Source: Hymenobacter guriensis (GTDB lineage: Bacteria > Bacteroidota > Bacteroidia > Cytophagales > Hymenobacteraceae). Taken from it: a DNA stretch of 64,000 nt. The position numbers and the translations under genes are program-made. Below, piece after piece: positions 25,730 through 34,178 of this stretch (positions are counted from its first letter, which is position 1; every line of letters begins with the position of its first letter). The notes below the pieces were generated by a model, which was not told the DNA's origin, ran no database searches, and worked only from the letters and a program-made list of their open reading frames with translations. Location: assembly GCF_015773195.1 (NCBI RefSeq), contig NZ_JADWYK010000012.1, forward strand, positions 93,959-157,958, given 5' to 3'.

Positions 25730-25842
25730 GTCATTCCGAGCATGTGGCGCATCAAGCCAGGGCCCGAGGAATCTTGCCCGCTCACGCCGGATTAGTATTC
25801 ATACGTCAGCACGCGAGATGCTTCGGCTTCGCTCAGCATGAC
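25730..25842. repeat. GTCATKCCGAG palindromic repeat inside the sco operon
   Basis: The outer ends GTCATTCCGAGC (25730) and GCTCAGCATGAC (ending 25842) are inverted, with inner words GAGGAATCTTGCC and CAGCACGCGAGATGCTTCGG. The same words occur at 36841-37019. It lies between the genes for two subunits of one enzyme. Confidence 0.8.
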
Positions 25843-25858
25843 TTAAAAGACAACAACT

Positions 25859-26515
25859 ATGCTTGACAAACACGGTATTGCCCGGCGCATTGCGCAGGAA
25901 GTACAGAATAACTCCTACGTCAACCTGGGCATTGGTATTCCTACGCTGGTGGCCAACTACATTCCCGAGGGCATCAACGTGGAGCTGCAAAGCGAAAACG
26001 GCCTGCTGGGCATGGGCCCCTTCCCTACCGAAGCCGAAGTAGACCCCGACCTCATCAATGCCGGCAAGCAGACGGTAACCACCCTGCCCGGCTCCAGCCT
26101 TTTTTCCTCGGCCGACTCCTTCGCCATGATTCGCGGGGAACACGTGGACCTGACCATTCTAGGGGCCATGGAGGTGTCGGAAAACGGCGACATTGCCAAC
26201 TGGAAGATTCCCGGCAAGATGGTGAAGGGCATGGGCGGCGCCATGGACTTGGTGGCCTCTGCCAAGAACATTATCGTGGCCATGCAGCACGTGGCTCGCG
26301 ACGGTAGCTCCAAGCTGCTGCCCGCCTGCACCCTGCCCATCACCGGCCTGCGCTGCGTGAAAAAGATTGTGACCGAGCTGGCCGTGCTCGACGTGACGCC
26401 CGACGGCTTTGTGCTGCGCGAGCGGGCCCCCGGCGTTTCGGTAGAGCAGATCCAGGCCGCCACCGCCGGCAAGCTGGTAGTGCCCGCCGAGGTGCCCGAG
26501 ATGCAGGGCGTATAA
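25859..26515 (+). CDS. scoB: 3-oxoacid CoA-transferase subunit B
   Basis: Beta subunit of the CoA-transferase, carrying the catalytic glutamate. The 218-residue product shows VNLGIGIPTLVANYIPE, the active-site block LQSENGLLGMGPFP (the Glu of SENG forms the acyl-glutamate intermediate), and GGAMDLVASAKNIIVAMQH. Length and motifs are standard. It must work with ScoA, so equal expression is expected in spite of the repeat between them; the repeat has no U-tract and may not terminate transcription. A terminator follows at 26547-26578. Confidence 0.93.
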   Translation: MLDKHGIARRIAQEVQNNSYVNLGIGIPTLVANYIPEGINVELQSENGLLGMGPFPTEAEVDPDLINAGKQTVTTLPGSSLFSSADSFAMIRGEHVDLTILGAMEVSENGDIANWKIPGKMVKGMGGAMDLVASAKNIIVAMQHVARDGSSKLLPACTLPITGLRCVKKIVTELAVLDVTPDGFVLRERAPGVSVEQIQAATAGKLVVPAEVPEMQGV

Positions 26516-26546
26516 CTATTTGCCTGCTTGGCAGGTTAAGATGCTA

Positions 26547-26578
26547 CCGCCCGATGCCCACCTGGACATCGGGCGGTT
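26547..26578 (+). terminator. Hairpin after scoB
   Basis: CCGCCCGATG and CATCGGGCGG form a perfect 10-bp stem followed by TTT, 30 bases past the scoB stop codon. Confidence 0.75.
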
Positions 26579-26622
26579 TGCGTTCCGCTGCTTTAAATCC
26601 AACGTAACGCCTGCCCAAGCCG

Positions 26623-26630
26623 TACCTTTG
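26623..26630 (+). promoter_or_regulatory. Probable -7 element for the GNAT-nitrilase gene
   Basis: TACCTTTG matches TAnnTTTG and ends 23 bases before the start codon at 26654. A matching TTG at -33 was not found. Confidence 0.45.
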
Positions 26631-26653
26631 GGCTAAGACTTTTGCTTCGACCT

Positions 26654-28348
26654 ATGCCTGCTTCTAACAATAAAACCGGCGGTAGCCACGCCAAAAAACA
26701 AACCGTGCCCCCCGTAGCCGAGCGGATGACGCCCACGGCGGTGCCCGCTCACAAGCTGGTGCTGCGCACCCTGCGCAAGAGCGACTACAAAGCCGTGCGC
26801 GACATCATGGATAAGGTATATTCTAACATGGAAGGCGCCTGGGCCCAGGATGAGTACAACAACCTGCTGCGCAAATTCCCCGAAGGCCAGATCTGCATCG
26901 AGGACAACGGCATTGTGGTGGCGGCCGCGCTGGCCATCATCGTGCAGTACTCCGACTTCGGCGACCGGCATACGTACTCCAAGATTACCGGCAACGGCAA
27001 GTTCAACACCCACAATGCCGACGGCGACACGCTCTACGGCGTGGACGTGTTTGTAGACCCCGAGTACCGCAGCCTGCGCCTGGGCCGCCGCCTCTACGAT
27101 GCCCGCAAGGAGCTGTGCGAAAACCTGAACTTGCGCGCCATGGTGGCTGGGGGCCGGATTCCCGGCTATGCCGCCTATGCCAATGAGATGACGCCGGCCA
27201 AGTACGTGGAGATGGTGCGCAACAAGGAAATTACCGACCCCATCCTCACCTTCCAGCTTTCCAACGAGTTTCACGTTCGCAAAATCATCCGCGGCTACCT
27301 GCCCTACGACTCCGAGTCGAAGGCGTTTGCCACGCTGCTGGAGTGGATTAACGTGTACTACGACGAGGACGTGGACAAGCTGATCGGCAACCAGAAAAGC
27401 AACGTGCGTCTGGGCATCGTGCAGTGGCAGATGCGTGCCACCCGCTCCCTGGAAGACCTGCTCCAGCAGATTGAGTTCTTCGTGGATACGGTGAGCGGCT
27501 ATAAGGCCGACTGCGTGCTGTTTCCGGAGTTCTTCAACGCCCCCCTCATGGCCCTCACCAACGAGGACTCCCCGGCCGTGGCCATCCGGGCTATGGCGGC
27601 CTTTACTGAGCCCATCCGCACCAAGATGATGGAGCTGGCCGTGAGCTACAACATCAACATCGTGGCCGGCTCCATGCCGGTGTACGAGGATGGCAAGCTG
27701 CACAACGTGGCCTACCTCTGCCGCCGCGACGGCACCGTGGATGAGCAGTACAAGCTGCACGTAACCCCCGACGAGGCCTCCTACTGGGGCATGCGCGGCG
27801 GCGACAAGCTCAAGTGCTTCGACACGGACTTCGGCAAAATCGGCATTCTGGTGTGCTACGACGTGGAATTCCCCGAGCTGGCCCGCATGCTCTCGGACGA
27901 GGGCGTGAAAATTCTGTTCGTGCCTTTCTGGACGGACACCAAGAACGCCTACCAGCGCGTGCGCATCTGTGCCCAGGCCCGCGCCATCGAAAACGAGTGC
28001 TACGTGGCCATTACGGGCTCGGTGGGCAACCTGCCCCGCGTGGAAAACATGGACATTCAGTACTCGCAGAGCGCTGTGTTCAGCCCCTCCGACTTTGCCT
28101 TCCCCCACGACGCCATCGTGGCGGAGGCCACGCCCAACACCGAAATGACCCTCATTGCCGACCTCGACCTGGATTTGCTCAAGGACCTGAACACCAGCGG
28201 AGCCGTGCGTAACCTGCGCGACCGGCGCAAAGATTTGTACTCCCTGAGCTGGACGGTAAAGAAAGCCGAGCGCGACGACGAGCTGCTGGCCCAGGGCGAA
28301 GAGCGGGCCCCTCGGGTAAGCAAGCGCAAGGCCGTGGCGGCTGGCTAA
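26654..28348 (+). CDS. GNAT acetyltransferase-nitrilase superfamily fusion protein
   Basis: A 564-residue two-domain enzyme. Residues about 35-215 form a GNAT N-acyltransferase domain (VLRTLRKSDYKAVRDIM, YGVDVFVDPEYRSLRLGRRLYDARKE, the acyl-CoA-binding loop region). Residues about 250-530 form a carbon-nitrogen hydrolase domain with a complete catalytic triad: Glu292 in FPEFF, Lys367 in QYKLHVTP and Cys401 in VCYDVEFPE. The fusion is known from Bacteroidota, other bacteria and some fungi, but its physiological substrate is not established. The two activities may act in sequence on one amine/amide substrate (inference). ATG at 26654; an in-frame TTG 12 bases upstream is less likely. Confidence 0.9.
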   Translation: MPASNNKTGGSHAKKQTVPPVAERMTPTAVPAHKLVLRTLRKSDYKAVRDIMDKVYSNMEGAWAQDEYNNLLRKFPEGQICIEDNGIVVAAALAIIVQYSDFGDRHTYSKITGNGKFNTHNADGDTLYGVDVFVDPEYRSLRLGRRLYDARKELCENLNLRAMVAGGRIPGYAAYANEMTPAKYVEMVRNKEITDPILTFQLSNEFHVRKIIRGYLPYDSESKAFATLLEWINVYYDEDVDKLIGNQKSNVRLGIVQWQMRATRSLEDLLQQIEFFVDTVSGYKADCVLFPEFFNAPLMALTNEDSPAVAIRAMAAFTEPIRTKMMELAVSYNINIVAGSMPVYEDGKLHNVAYLCRRDGTVDEQYKLHVTPDEASYWGMRGGDKLKCFDTDFGKIGILVCYDVEFPELARMLSDEGVKILFVPFWTDTKNAYQRVRICAQARAIENECYVAITGSVGNLPRVENMDIQYSQSAVFSPSDFAFPHDAIVAEATPNTEMTLIADLDLDLLKDLNTSGAVRNLRDRRKDLYSLSWTVKKAERDDELLAQGEERAPRVSKRKAVAAG

Positions 28349-28408
28349 GCAGCCTTCATCAATACTTATTTTCAACAAACGTACACGGCTGCCTATTGGG
28401 TGGCCGTA

Positions 28409-28416
28409 TATGTTTG
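28409..28416 (+). promoter_or_regulatory. Probable -7 element for the SDR gene
   Basis: TATGTTTG matches TAnnTTTG, 53 bases before the start codon at 28470. It partly overlaps a hairpin (about 28385-28408) that may end the preceding transcript. Confidence 0.4.
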
Positions 28417-28469
28417 CCAGGTTTTGTAAACTGCGCCTACCAACCTGACTTACCTTTCTCTTTCGACTT

Positions 28470-29189
28470 ATGAAACGCGTCCTTATCACCGGAGCCAACC
28501 GCGGCCTGGGCCTGGAGCTAACCCGCCAGTACCTGGAGCGCGGCGACACCGTGTTTGCCACCTGCCGCCAGCCCGCCGCCGCCCACGATCTGCAAACGCT
28601 GCAGGGGCAGCACGCCGGCCGCCTGCACGTCATTGCCCTTGATGTAACAGACGAGGCCACGATGGTAGCGGCCCGCAAGGCCGTGCGCACCGTATCGGCG
28701 GGCCTGGACGTGCTCATCAACAACGCCGGTATTCTGCCCGGCGCCGGCCCCGAGGACCCCGCTCCCCAGCGCCTAGGCCAGCTCTCGGCCGACAATGCCC
28801 TGCAGGTAATGCGCGTGAATGCCATTGGCCCCCTGCTGGTAGCACAAACCTTTCTCGACCTGCTGAAAGCCGGCGACAAGGGCCGCATCGTGAGCTTGTC
28901 GTCGGGGCTGGGTTCCATTACGTGGAAAGCTTCGGGCGAGCATTATCACTACTCCGCCAGCAAGGCTGCCCTGAATATGTACATGCGGGCGCTGGCCGCT
29001 GAAATCAGCCAGTACGGCCTGGTTTCGGTGCTGGTAGACCCCGGCTGGCTGCGCACAGGTATGGGCGGCAGCACCGCCGGCCTCCCGCCCGCCGACTCGG
29101 CCCGCGGCATCATCCGCCTGATCGACCGCCTCTACATGGAAGAAAACGGCTCCTTCGTTACCTGGCAGAACCAGCCCGTGCCGTGGTAG
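28470..29189 (+). CDS. Short-chain dehydrogenase/reductase
   Basis: A 239-residue classical SDR with a Rossmann fold that should use NAD(P)(H). The cofactor motif is TGANRGLG at 7-14 (TGxxxGxG), the structural motif is NNAG at 84-87, and the catalytic residues are Ser144/145 in VSLSSG, Tyr161 and Lys165 in YSASK. The arrangement after TGANRGLGLELTRQ resembles the group of C-factor/sniffer-like SDRs, whose substrates are mostly unknown. Length is normal and there is no signal peptide. The gene stands alone between a terminator-like hairpin and the CATTGCGAG repeat at 29243. Confidence 0.87.
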   Translation: MKRVLITGANRGLGLELTRQYLERGDTVFATCRQPAAAHDLQTLQGQHAGRLHVIALDVTDEATMVAARKAVRTVSAGLDVLINNAGILPGAGPEDPAPQRLGQLSADNALQVMRVNAIGPLLVAQTFLDLLKAGDKGRIVSLSSGLGSITWKASGEHYHYSASKAALNMYMRALAAEISQYGLVSVLVDPGWLRTGMGGSTAGLPPADSARGIIRLIDRLYMEENGSFVTWQNQPVPW

Positions 29190-29242
29190 CGGTGAGCTGG
29201 CGAGATAGTGAAACGGTGAGTTTATCGTTCTGAGTGACGTGT

Positions 29243-29396
29243 CATTGCGAGCGTAGCGAAGCAATCCATCCTGACCAACGTGCCAAGCCCTGCAATGTAA
29301 AAAGCCCTTACCCGTGCGCAACGAGTAAGGGCTTTCTGGTAGAAGAAAGGGTCTAGTGCTGTTCAGGACAGATTGCTTCGGCTCTGCCTCGCAATG
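29243..29396. repeat. CATTGCGAG palindromic element with terminator core (copy 3)
   Basis: Outer arms CATTGCGAGCGTAGCGAAGCAATCC and GATTGCTTCGG...CTCGCAATG are inverted across 154 bp. The inner part AAAAAGCCCTTAC...GTAAGGGCTTTCTGGTA (about 29299-29340) is a terminator-like hairpin. Flanks and total length match copy 2 at 13253-13407, while the hairpin stem is a different sequence. It separates the convergent SDR and RDD genes and probably terminates both (inference). Confidence 0.88.
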
Positions 29397-29412
29397 ACAC
29401 GTTACTCACTCA

Positions 29413-30132
29413 CTACCCATTGGCGGCCAGGTGGGCGTGGTCGCGGATGATGGTGCGCAGGAAAGCTTCGTCGGGAATTTCGGTTTGGACGCCGGTGAGG
29501 TTTTTTACTTTGTTGGCAACTTCGTTGAGCAACAGGTAGTTTTCGCGCTCCAGGCCCTTGTAGAGCAGCTGGCGGATAGTGGCCACGTCGTGGTCGGCGA
29601 GCAGAGACGCCTGGGGGAATACCACCACGTAGCTGGTCTCGGGAAACTGCGGAGCCAGGGCGCCACCGGGCTGGCGCGGCTTTGTACTGATGACGGCCGT
29701 ACCGGCCGCCATATCTCCGAGGCGCTGCCCTTTGTCGCCGGCAGCTACCGTGACAACAGCAATAATTCCACTCATAAGACCGGTATCGATAAGGCGCAGC
29801 AGCCAGCGCAGCAGGTAGTCGCCGAATCGGGGCGTAGTGCCGTCGAGGCGGATGACCTTGATGTGGCGGGCTTTTTTGCCGATGCTCTGGCCGTTGAAGA
29901 ATACCTCACACACCAGGTGATAAAACAGGTAAGGCAACCCCATTAGCACGATAACCAGCCCAATCATAACGTTTTCCCTCGGCTTCAGCCAGGCAAACAG
30001 CAGAAACAGCGCGACAATCCAGGCCCCCAGGATGAGGTTGTCGATGATGGCCGCCAGGATCCGCTCACCTACGCTGGCGGTTTCATATTCCAGGGAAACG
30101 TTCTGGGTAGTTTGAACGCGAATTGTACTCAT
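29413..30132 (-). CDS. RDD family membrane protein
   Basis: A 239-residue integral membrane protein with the RDD domain at about 20-150: the Arg-containing start of helix 1 (SVGERILAAIIDNLILGAWIV), helix 2 (NVMIGLVIVLMGLPYLFYHLV) and helix 3 (LRWLLRLIDTGLMSGIIAVVTVAA) with its DYLLRWLLRLID acidic-basic pair. A soluble C-terminal region of about 90 residues follows. RDD proteins are of uncertain function; some are proposed transporters. It sits divergently beside spoIIM and the moxR cluster, a neighbourhood widely conserved in bacteria. ATG at 30132 is chosen because the frame upstream is not conserved. Confidence 0.85.
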   Translation of the reverse strand: MSTIRVQTTQNVSLEYETASVGERILAAIIDNLILGAWIVALFLLFAWLKPRENVMIGLVIVLMGLPYLFYHLVCEVFFNGQSIGKKARHIKVIRLDGTTPRFGDYLLRWLLRLIDTGLMSGIIAVVTVAAGDKGQRLGDMAAGTAVISTKPRQPGGALAPQFPETSYVVVFPQASLLADHDVATIRQLLYKGLERENYLLLNEVANKVKNLTGVQTEIPDEAFLRTIIRDHAHLAANG

Positions 30133-30391
30133 ACAGGTAGAAACTATAGCTATTACCGGCCGCATGGCTGGTCAGAGGAACTCGTCAGGAGGTAATTAAT
30201 GCGGTTTGGAAATTTTCCGGCACCGGAGTAGCTGCAGGTCAGGAAAAACGCGCATCTTCGTTTGTTTTCCCGGTTCGCAAATTACCAAGTATTCTCCCGG
30301 AAGCCAGCATTTTCACGCCCGTAAACAAATCGGCGCCAACGTCCCGGCGGTGGTTTTCCTTCAACCCGGCCAGTTATAGCCAGCTATTCTT

Positions 30392-31342
30392 ATGCGCGAA
30401 GCGGTATTTATGCGGCAGAATGAGGAGCGCTGGAAGCAGTACGAAGCCAGCCCCCCAGCCAGCCCCGACGACCTGGCGGCTCGTTTCGTAGCCCTCACCG
30501 ATGACCTGGCCTACGCCCAGACGTTCTATCCCGGCTCGCCCACTACCGGCTACCTCAACGACCTGGCCGCCCGCCAGCACCAGGCCATTTACCGCAACAA
30601 GCCCGAGAAAACCAACCGCTTCCGGGCGTTCTGGCAATTAGAACTGCCCCTGCTGGTGGCCCGCCACCACGGCACACTGGCCCTTAGCCTGGCCTTGTTC
30701 GTGCTCTTCACCTTTATCGGCGCCTTATCGGCGGCTTACGACGACACGTTTGTGCGCGTGGTGCTGGGCGACGAGTACGTGAACCGCACGCTGGCCAACA
30801 TTGAGCGCGGCGACGCCATGGCCGTGTACAAAAGCATGGACGAAACGCCCATGTTTCTGGCCATCACCGTCAACAACATCTACGTGTCGCTGCTGACTTA
30901 TGCCATGGGCGCGCTGGCCGGACTGGGCACGGTGTACATGCTGTTCCAGAACGGGGTGATGCTGGGAGCGTTTCAGCATTTCTTTTACCAGAAAGGCCTG
31001 CTGCTGCCTTCTATGCTCACCATCTGGATTCACGGCACCCTCGAAATTTCGGCCATTGTGCTGGCCGGGGGTGCGGGCCTCGTCATGGGCCGCAGCCTGC
31101 TTTTTCCCGGCACCTACTCCCGCCGCGACTCCTTCCGCCAGGGCGCCCGCGACGGGTTGAAGCTGGCCCTGGGGCTGGCCCCGATATTTGTGGTGGCCGG
31201 CTTTTTGGAGGGCTTTGTGACGCGCCACACCGGCATGCCGCTGCCTTTGAGCGTGACGATTATCGGGCTGTCGGCTGCGTTTATTGTCTGGTACTTTATT
31301 GTCTATCCTATCCGGCTGCAGCGCCGCCTGGCTGCCAGCTAG
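30392..31342 (+). CDS. SpoIIM-like (DUF95) stage II sporulation M family membrane protein
   Basis: A 316-residue membrane protein. It starts with MREAVFMRQNEERWKQYE, the usual opening of this family in non-sporulating Bacteroidota. A soluble N-terminal part contains LNDLAARQHQAIYR. A SpoIIM domain with about five transmembrane helices lies between 88 and 310, including NNIYVSLLTYAMGALAGLGTVYMLFQNGVMLGAF and IHGTLEISAIVLAGGAGLVMG. In Bacillus the family is needed for engulfment, but here there is no sporulation and its role is unknown. It opens the plus-strand moxR cluster, and the 259-base gap to the divergent RDD gene should hold both promoters. Confidence 0.88.
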   Translation: MREAVFMRQNEERWKQYEASPPASPDDLAARFVALTDDLAYAQTFYPGSPTTGYLNDLAARQHQAIYRNKPEKTNRFRAFWQLELPLLVARHHGTLALSLALFVLFTFIGALSAAYDDTFVRVVLGDEYVNRTLANIERGDAMAVYKSMDETPMFLAITVNNIYVSLLTYAMGALAGLGTVYMLFQNGVMLGAFQHFFYQKGLLLPSMLTIWIHGTLEISAIVLAGGAGLVMGRSLLFPGTYSRRDSFRQGARDGLKLALGLAPIFVVAGFLEGFVTRHTGMPLPLSVTIIGLSAAFIVWYFIVYPIRLQRRLAAS

Positions 31343-31367
31343 GCCGAGGCCATTATTCTATTCGCCT

Positions 31368-32286
31368 ATGAAAACTCCGTTTACCAGCAAAGCCGATTTC
31401 TGCCAGGAGCGCGACTTTGGCCAGAAAATCAGCGCCACGTTTGAGTTTCTGGCGGCCCACGCCCGGCCACTAGGCAAGTGTCTGCTGTATTTTGTACTGC
31501 CGGTGGCTTTGCTGGGTGGCGTGGCGCAGGGTCTGGCCCAGCAGGATGCCCTGAGGCTGGTAGACGCCGCTGCCAATGGCGACGCCAGTAGCCTAGCCCG
31601 CTATAGCTACTTCAACATTCAGCAACTGTTGGCCACGTTTCTACTAGCCCTGAGCCACAGTATGCTCATGTGTACCGTGTACAGCTATGTGCGCTTGCGG
31701 ATTATACAGCCGGCGGACCAGGAAATAGCCCCCGCTCAGGTGTGGCAGCAAGTAAAGAGCTACCTGTTGCCCATGCTGGCGGCCAGTTTTATTATTGGGA
31801 TTATTGTGGGTCTCGGTATGCTGCTGTTCGTGATTCCTGGCATCTACCTGGCCGTGGGCCTCAGCCTGACCTGGACTATTCTGGTGATGGAAGACCGTGG
31901 TATCACCGAATCGTTCAGCCGCAGCCTGCACCTGGTTAAAGGCAAATGGTGGTCGACGCTGGGGCTGCTCGTTATTATGTACCTTATTGTTTTGATTCTC
32001 AGCGCTATTTTCGGTATCCCAAACACGCTATTGGTAACCAGTAAAGCCCTGCGCCTGAAGTTGCTTGAGGCGCCGGTGCTTATGCTGGCGTTATCCCTGC
32101 TCACAGCATACCCTGAGTGCGTTTCTGTATGTGCTCGTGGCGGTGGCCGTGATGTTTCAGTACTTCAACCTGGTAGAGCGCAAGGAAGGCCACGGCCTGC
32201 ACTCCCTTATCAACGGCCTGGGGTAGCAGCCTGCGCCCGTAGCCCACAACCACCACTTCCGCCCCGACGACGACGGCGAGTACTAA
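31368..32286 (+). pseudogene. Broken multi-pass membrane protein, paralogue of the next gene
   Basis: The intact part (31368 to about 32100) starts MKTPFTSKADFCQERDFGQKISATFEFL, almost the same as the next gene, and has about five transmembrane helices. At 32100-32104 the frame must shift by one extra base to continue as the expected SAFLYVLVAVAV...YFNLVERKEGHGL. In that frame an amber codon at 32224-32226 stands where the paralogue has Gln (LG-stop-QPAPVA against LGQTAAPAA). Reading on gives PDDDGEY and TAA at 32284-32286, matching the paralogue's ending TDDGEY. So two lesions are seen, a frameshift and a stop. Without correction, translation would run in the wrong frame past the start of the next gene. 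Either gene decay or sequence error. Confidence 0.8.
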
Positions 32287-32328
32287 CCCCACGCACTGCC
32301 TCTTCTTTCCTTCCCTGCATTAGCCACT

Positions 32329-33318
32329 ATGAAAACAACCTTTACCCGCGCCGCCGACTTCCAGCAGGAGCGTGACTTCGGGCAGAAAATCAGCGCTACG
32401 TTTGAGTTTCTGGGCACGCACTGGCGGCCCCTGCTCAAGTGCCTGGCCTACTTCGTGCTGCCCGGCACGCTGCTGGCCGGCATCGGGCTGGGGCTGATGA
32501 TGAACTCGATTTTTAACCAGGTAACGCCTGTTCTGCAGGGAGAAACGGCACGTATCAGCAACGGCAGCATGCCGTTTGGGCCAGGCTACTTTATCGGCAT
32601 CGGCGTGGCCTTTATCGGCGGTATCATCTCGTTTGCCCTGCTGCTGAGTACCGTGTATGCCTACGTGCGGCTGCTGTACACCGACGAGCCCGCGCCCCTG
32701 CCCCAGCCCCGGCAGGTATGGCTGGAAATGAAACCCCGTCTGGGACGTGTCTTCCTGTCATTTGGCGTGCTGGGCGTGGCGTACCTGCTGCTGGTGGTGG
32801 TGCTCGTGACCCTTATTGCCCTGGCCAAAGTAGTGGGCGTGGCGCTGCTGTTTCTGGTGATGATGCCCGCGCTGCTGTACGTGGTGGTGCCCTTGTCGCT
32901 GTTTTTCCCGGCTATGTGGCTGGAGGACCTGGGCATCTTTGCCGCGCTGCGGCGCAGCTTCCAGTTGGTGGCCGGGCGCTGGTGGGCTACGCTGGCCTTG
33001 CTGCTGGTGGCCTCCCTCATTCAAGGCACCATGTCGTTTGTATTCATCATTCCCTTCTACGCCAGCATGTTCGGCAAAATCCTCAAGCTGCCGGTGCTGA
33101 GCTCCGATGTCTTTGGAATGGTGGTGCAGTGCCTGTACATGACGGGCGTATCGTTTCTGTACGTAGTGTCGCTGATTGCCAGCGCGTTTCAGTTTTTCCA
33201 CCTGGTAGAGCAGAAGGAAGGCCACGGCCTTTTACAGCTGGTAGCCAGCCTGGGCCAGACGGCCGCTCCGGCCGCTGCCAACAGCGCCTACTCTCCCACC
33301 GACGACGGCGAATACTAG
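32329..33318 (+). CDS. Multi-pass membrane protein of the MoxR cluster
   Basis: A 329-residue membrane protein with about six hydrophobic segments (for example near 48-72, 85-110, 140-180 and 210-235) and a conserved charged start AADFQQERDFGQKISATFEFLGTHWRPLLK. The C-terminus is a polar tail ending TDDGEY. It is related to proteins resembling the membrane domain of glycerophosphoryl diester phosphodiesterases, but carries no catalytic domain. The function is unknown. It lies between spoIIM and the DUF4129 gene, so it belongs to the MoxR-type operon. The preceding gene is a damaged tandem duplicate of it. Confidence 0.82.
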   Translation: MKTTFTRAADFQQERDFGQKISATFEFLGTHWRPLLKCLAYFVLPGTLLAGIGLGLMMNSIFNQVTPVLQGETARISNGSMPFGPGYFIGIGVAFIGGIISFALLLSTVYAYVRLLYTDEPAPLPQPRQVWLEMKPRLGRVFLSFGVLGVAYLLLVVVLVTLIALAKVVGVALLFLVMMPALLYVVVPLSLFFPAMWLEDLGIFAALRRSFQLVAGRWWATLALLLVASLIQGTMSFVFIIPFYASMFGKILKLPVLSSDVFGMVVQCLYMTGVSFLYVVSLIASAFQFFHLVEQKEGHGLLQLVASLGQTAAPAAANSAYSPTDDGEY

Positions 33319-33327
33319 CTTATTGCC

Positions 33328-34173
33328 GTGGCCTGCATTTTCATCGAAAACAACCGACTGGTGACGTATTGCCTGCGCTTTCTTTACGCTTCGCTTAGCT
33401 GGCTGCGCACGTTGCTAAGCCACTTAGAGCGGCCCGGGCGGCGCCTACAGCTCCCGAGGCAGCCGTGGCTGCTGGCGCTGCTTCTGTTGCTTGCGGCTCC
33501 GGCCTTTGCTGCGCCCGCGCCGGCTTCGCAGGCAGCTACGCGGGCTACCTACCGCCCCCCCGATACGGAGCGCCTGCGGGAGCTGCGCGGGCAGCGGGAG
33601 TTTCAGTACGTGGACGTGCGCAGTGAGCAGAGCGGCTGGGACCTGTTCTGGCGCCGTTTCTGGGAATGGCTGGGCGAGCTGCTGAATACGCGCGGCGGCC
33701 GGCTCACCTGGAAATACGGCATCTACGCCCTACTGGTGGGGGCGCTGGTGTTTGTGGTGCTCAAGCTGCTGCAGGTAGACGTTACGCGGGCCTTTGGCCG
33801 GGCGCCCCGCACCGGCCTGCTGGCTTACGATGTTGCCAATGAAGACCTGGAAACCATCAACTTCGACGCGGCTATTGCCGAGGCTGAGCGCCAGGAAAAC
33901 TACCGCGTAGCTGTGCGCCTGGGTTATCTGCTGGCCCTCAAGCAGCTGGCCGATAAGGGCCTGATTCGCCTGCAGCCCGAGAAAACCAACCACGACTACC
34001 TCTACGAACTGCCCGAAGGCACGCTGCCGCCCGCTTTCCGGGAGCTGACGCGCCAGTTTGAGTTTGTGTGGTACGGTGAGCACGACGACCTCACAGCCAG
34101 CCAGTACCAGCAAACCCGGTCCACCCGCCTGCGCTTTCTGCAAACCCTTTCTGCCACCCGTAACGCCGCCTGA
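33328..34173 (+). CDS. DUF4129 domain membrane protein
   Basis: A 281-residue protein with a hydrophobic Ala-rich signal or anchor (about 45-65), a periplasmic stretch, one transmembrane helix at about 130-152 and a C-terminal DUF4129 domain (INFDAAIAEAERQENYRVAVRLGYLLALKQLADKGLIRL, then REL...FEFVWYGEHD). In MoxR-type clusters DUF4129 proteins sit with spoIIM, DUF4350, moxR and DUF58 genes, and are thought to form part of a membrane complex served by the MoxR AAA+ ATPase. The start is uncertain: a GTG at 33328, ten bases after the previous stop, gives the longest form, and the first 40 residues are poorly conserved in style. Confidence 0.8.
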   Translation: MACIFIENNRLVTYCLRFLYASLSWLRTLLSHLERPGRRLQLPRQPWLLALLLLLAAPAFAAPAPASQAATRATYRPPDTERLRELRGQREFQYVDVRSEQSGWDLFWRRFWEWLGELLNTRGGRLTWKYGIYALLVGALVFVVLKLLQVDVTRAFGRAPRTGLLAYDVANEDLETINFDAAIAEAERQENYRVAVRLGYLLALKQLADKGLIRLQPEKTNHDYLYELPEGTLPPAFRELTRQFEFVWYGEHDDLTASQYQQTRSTRLRFLQTLSATRNAA

Positions 34174-34178
34174 TTCTT

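Noticed and set aside
26633..28918. A 761-codon open frame on the minus strand across the GNAT-nitrilase gene
   Set aside because: It is antisense to a well-supported gene, rich in the His/Gly/Val/Ala runs of reversed GC-rich codons, and shows no domain. The same applies to long antisense frames at 1733-2782, 3511-4908, 6594-8273, 8996-10168, 16091-16840 and 57848-59152.
32098..32106. Programmed ribosomal frameshift in the first membrane paralogue
   Set aside because: There is no slippery heptamer or downstream structure evident, and a second lesion (amber at 32224) would still truncate the product, which fits decay better.
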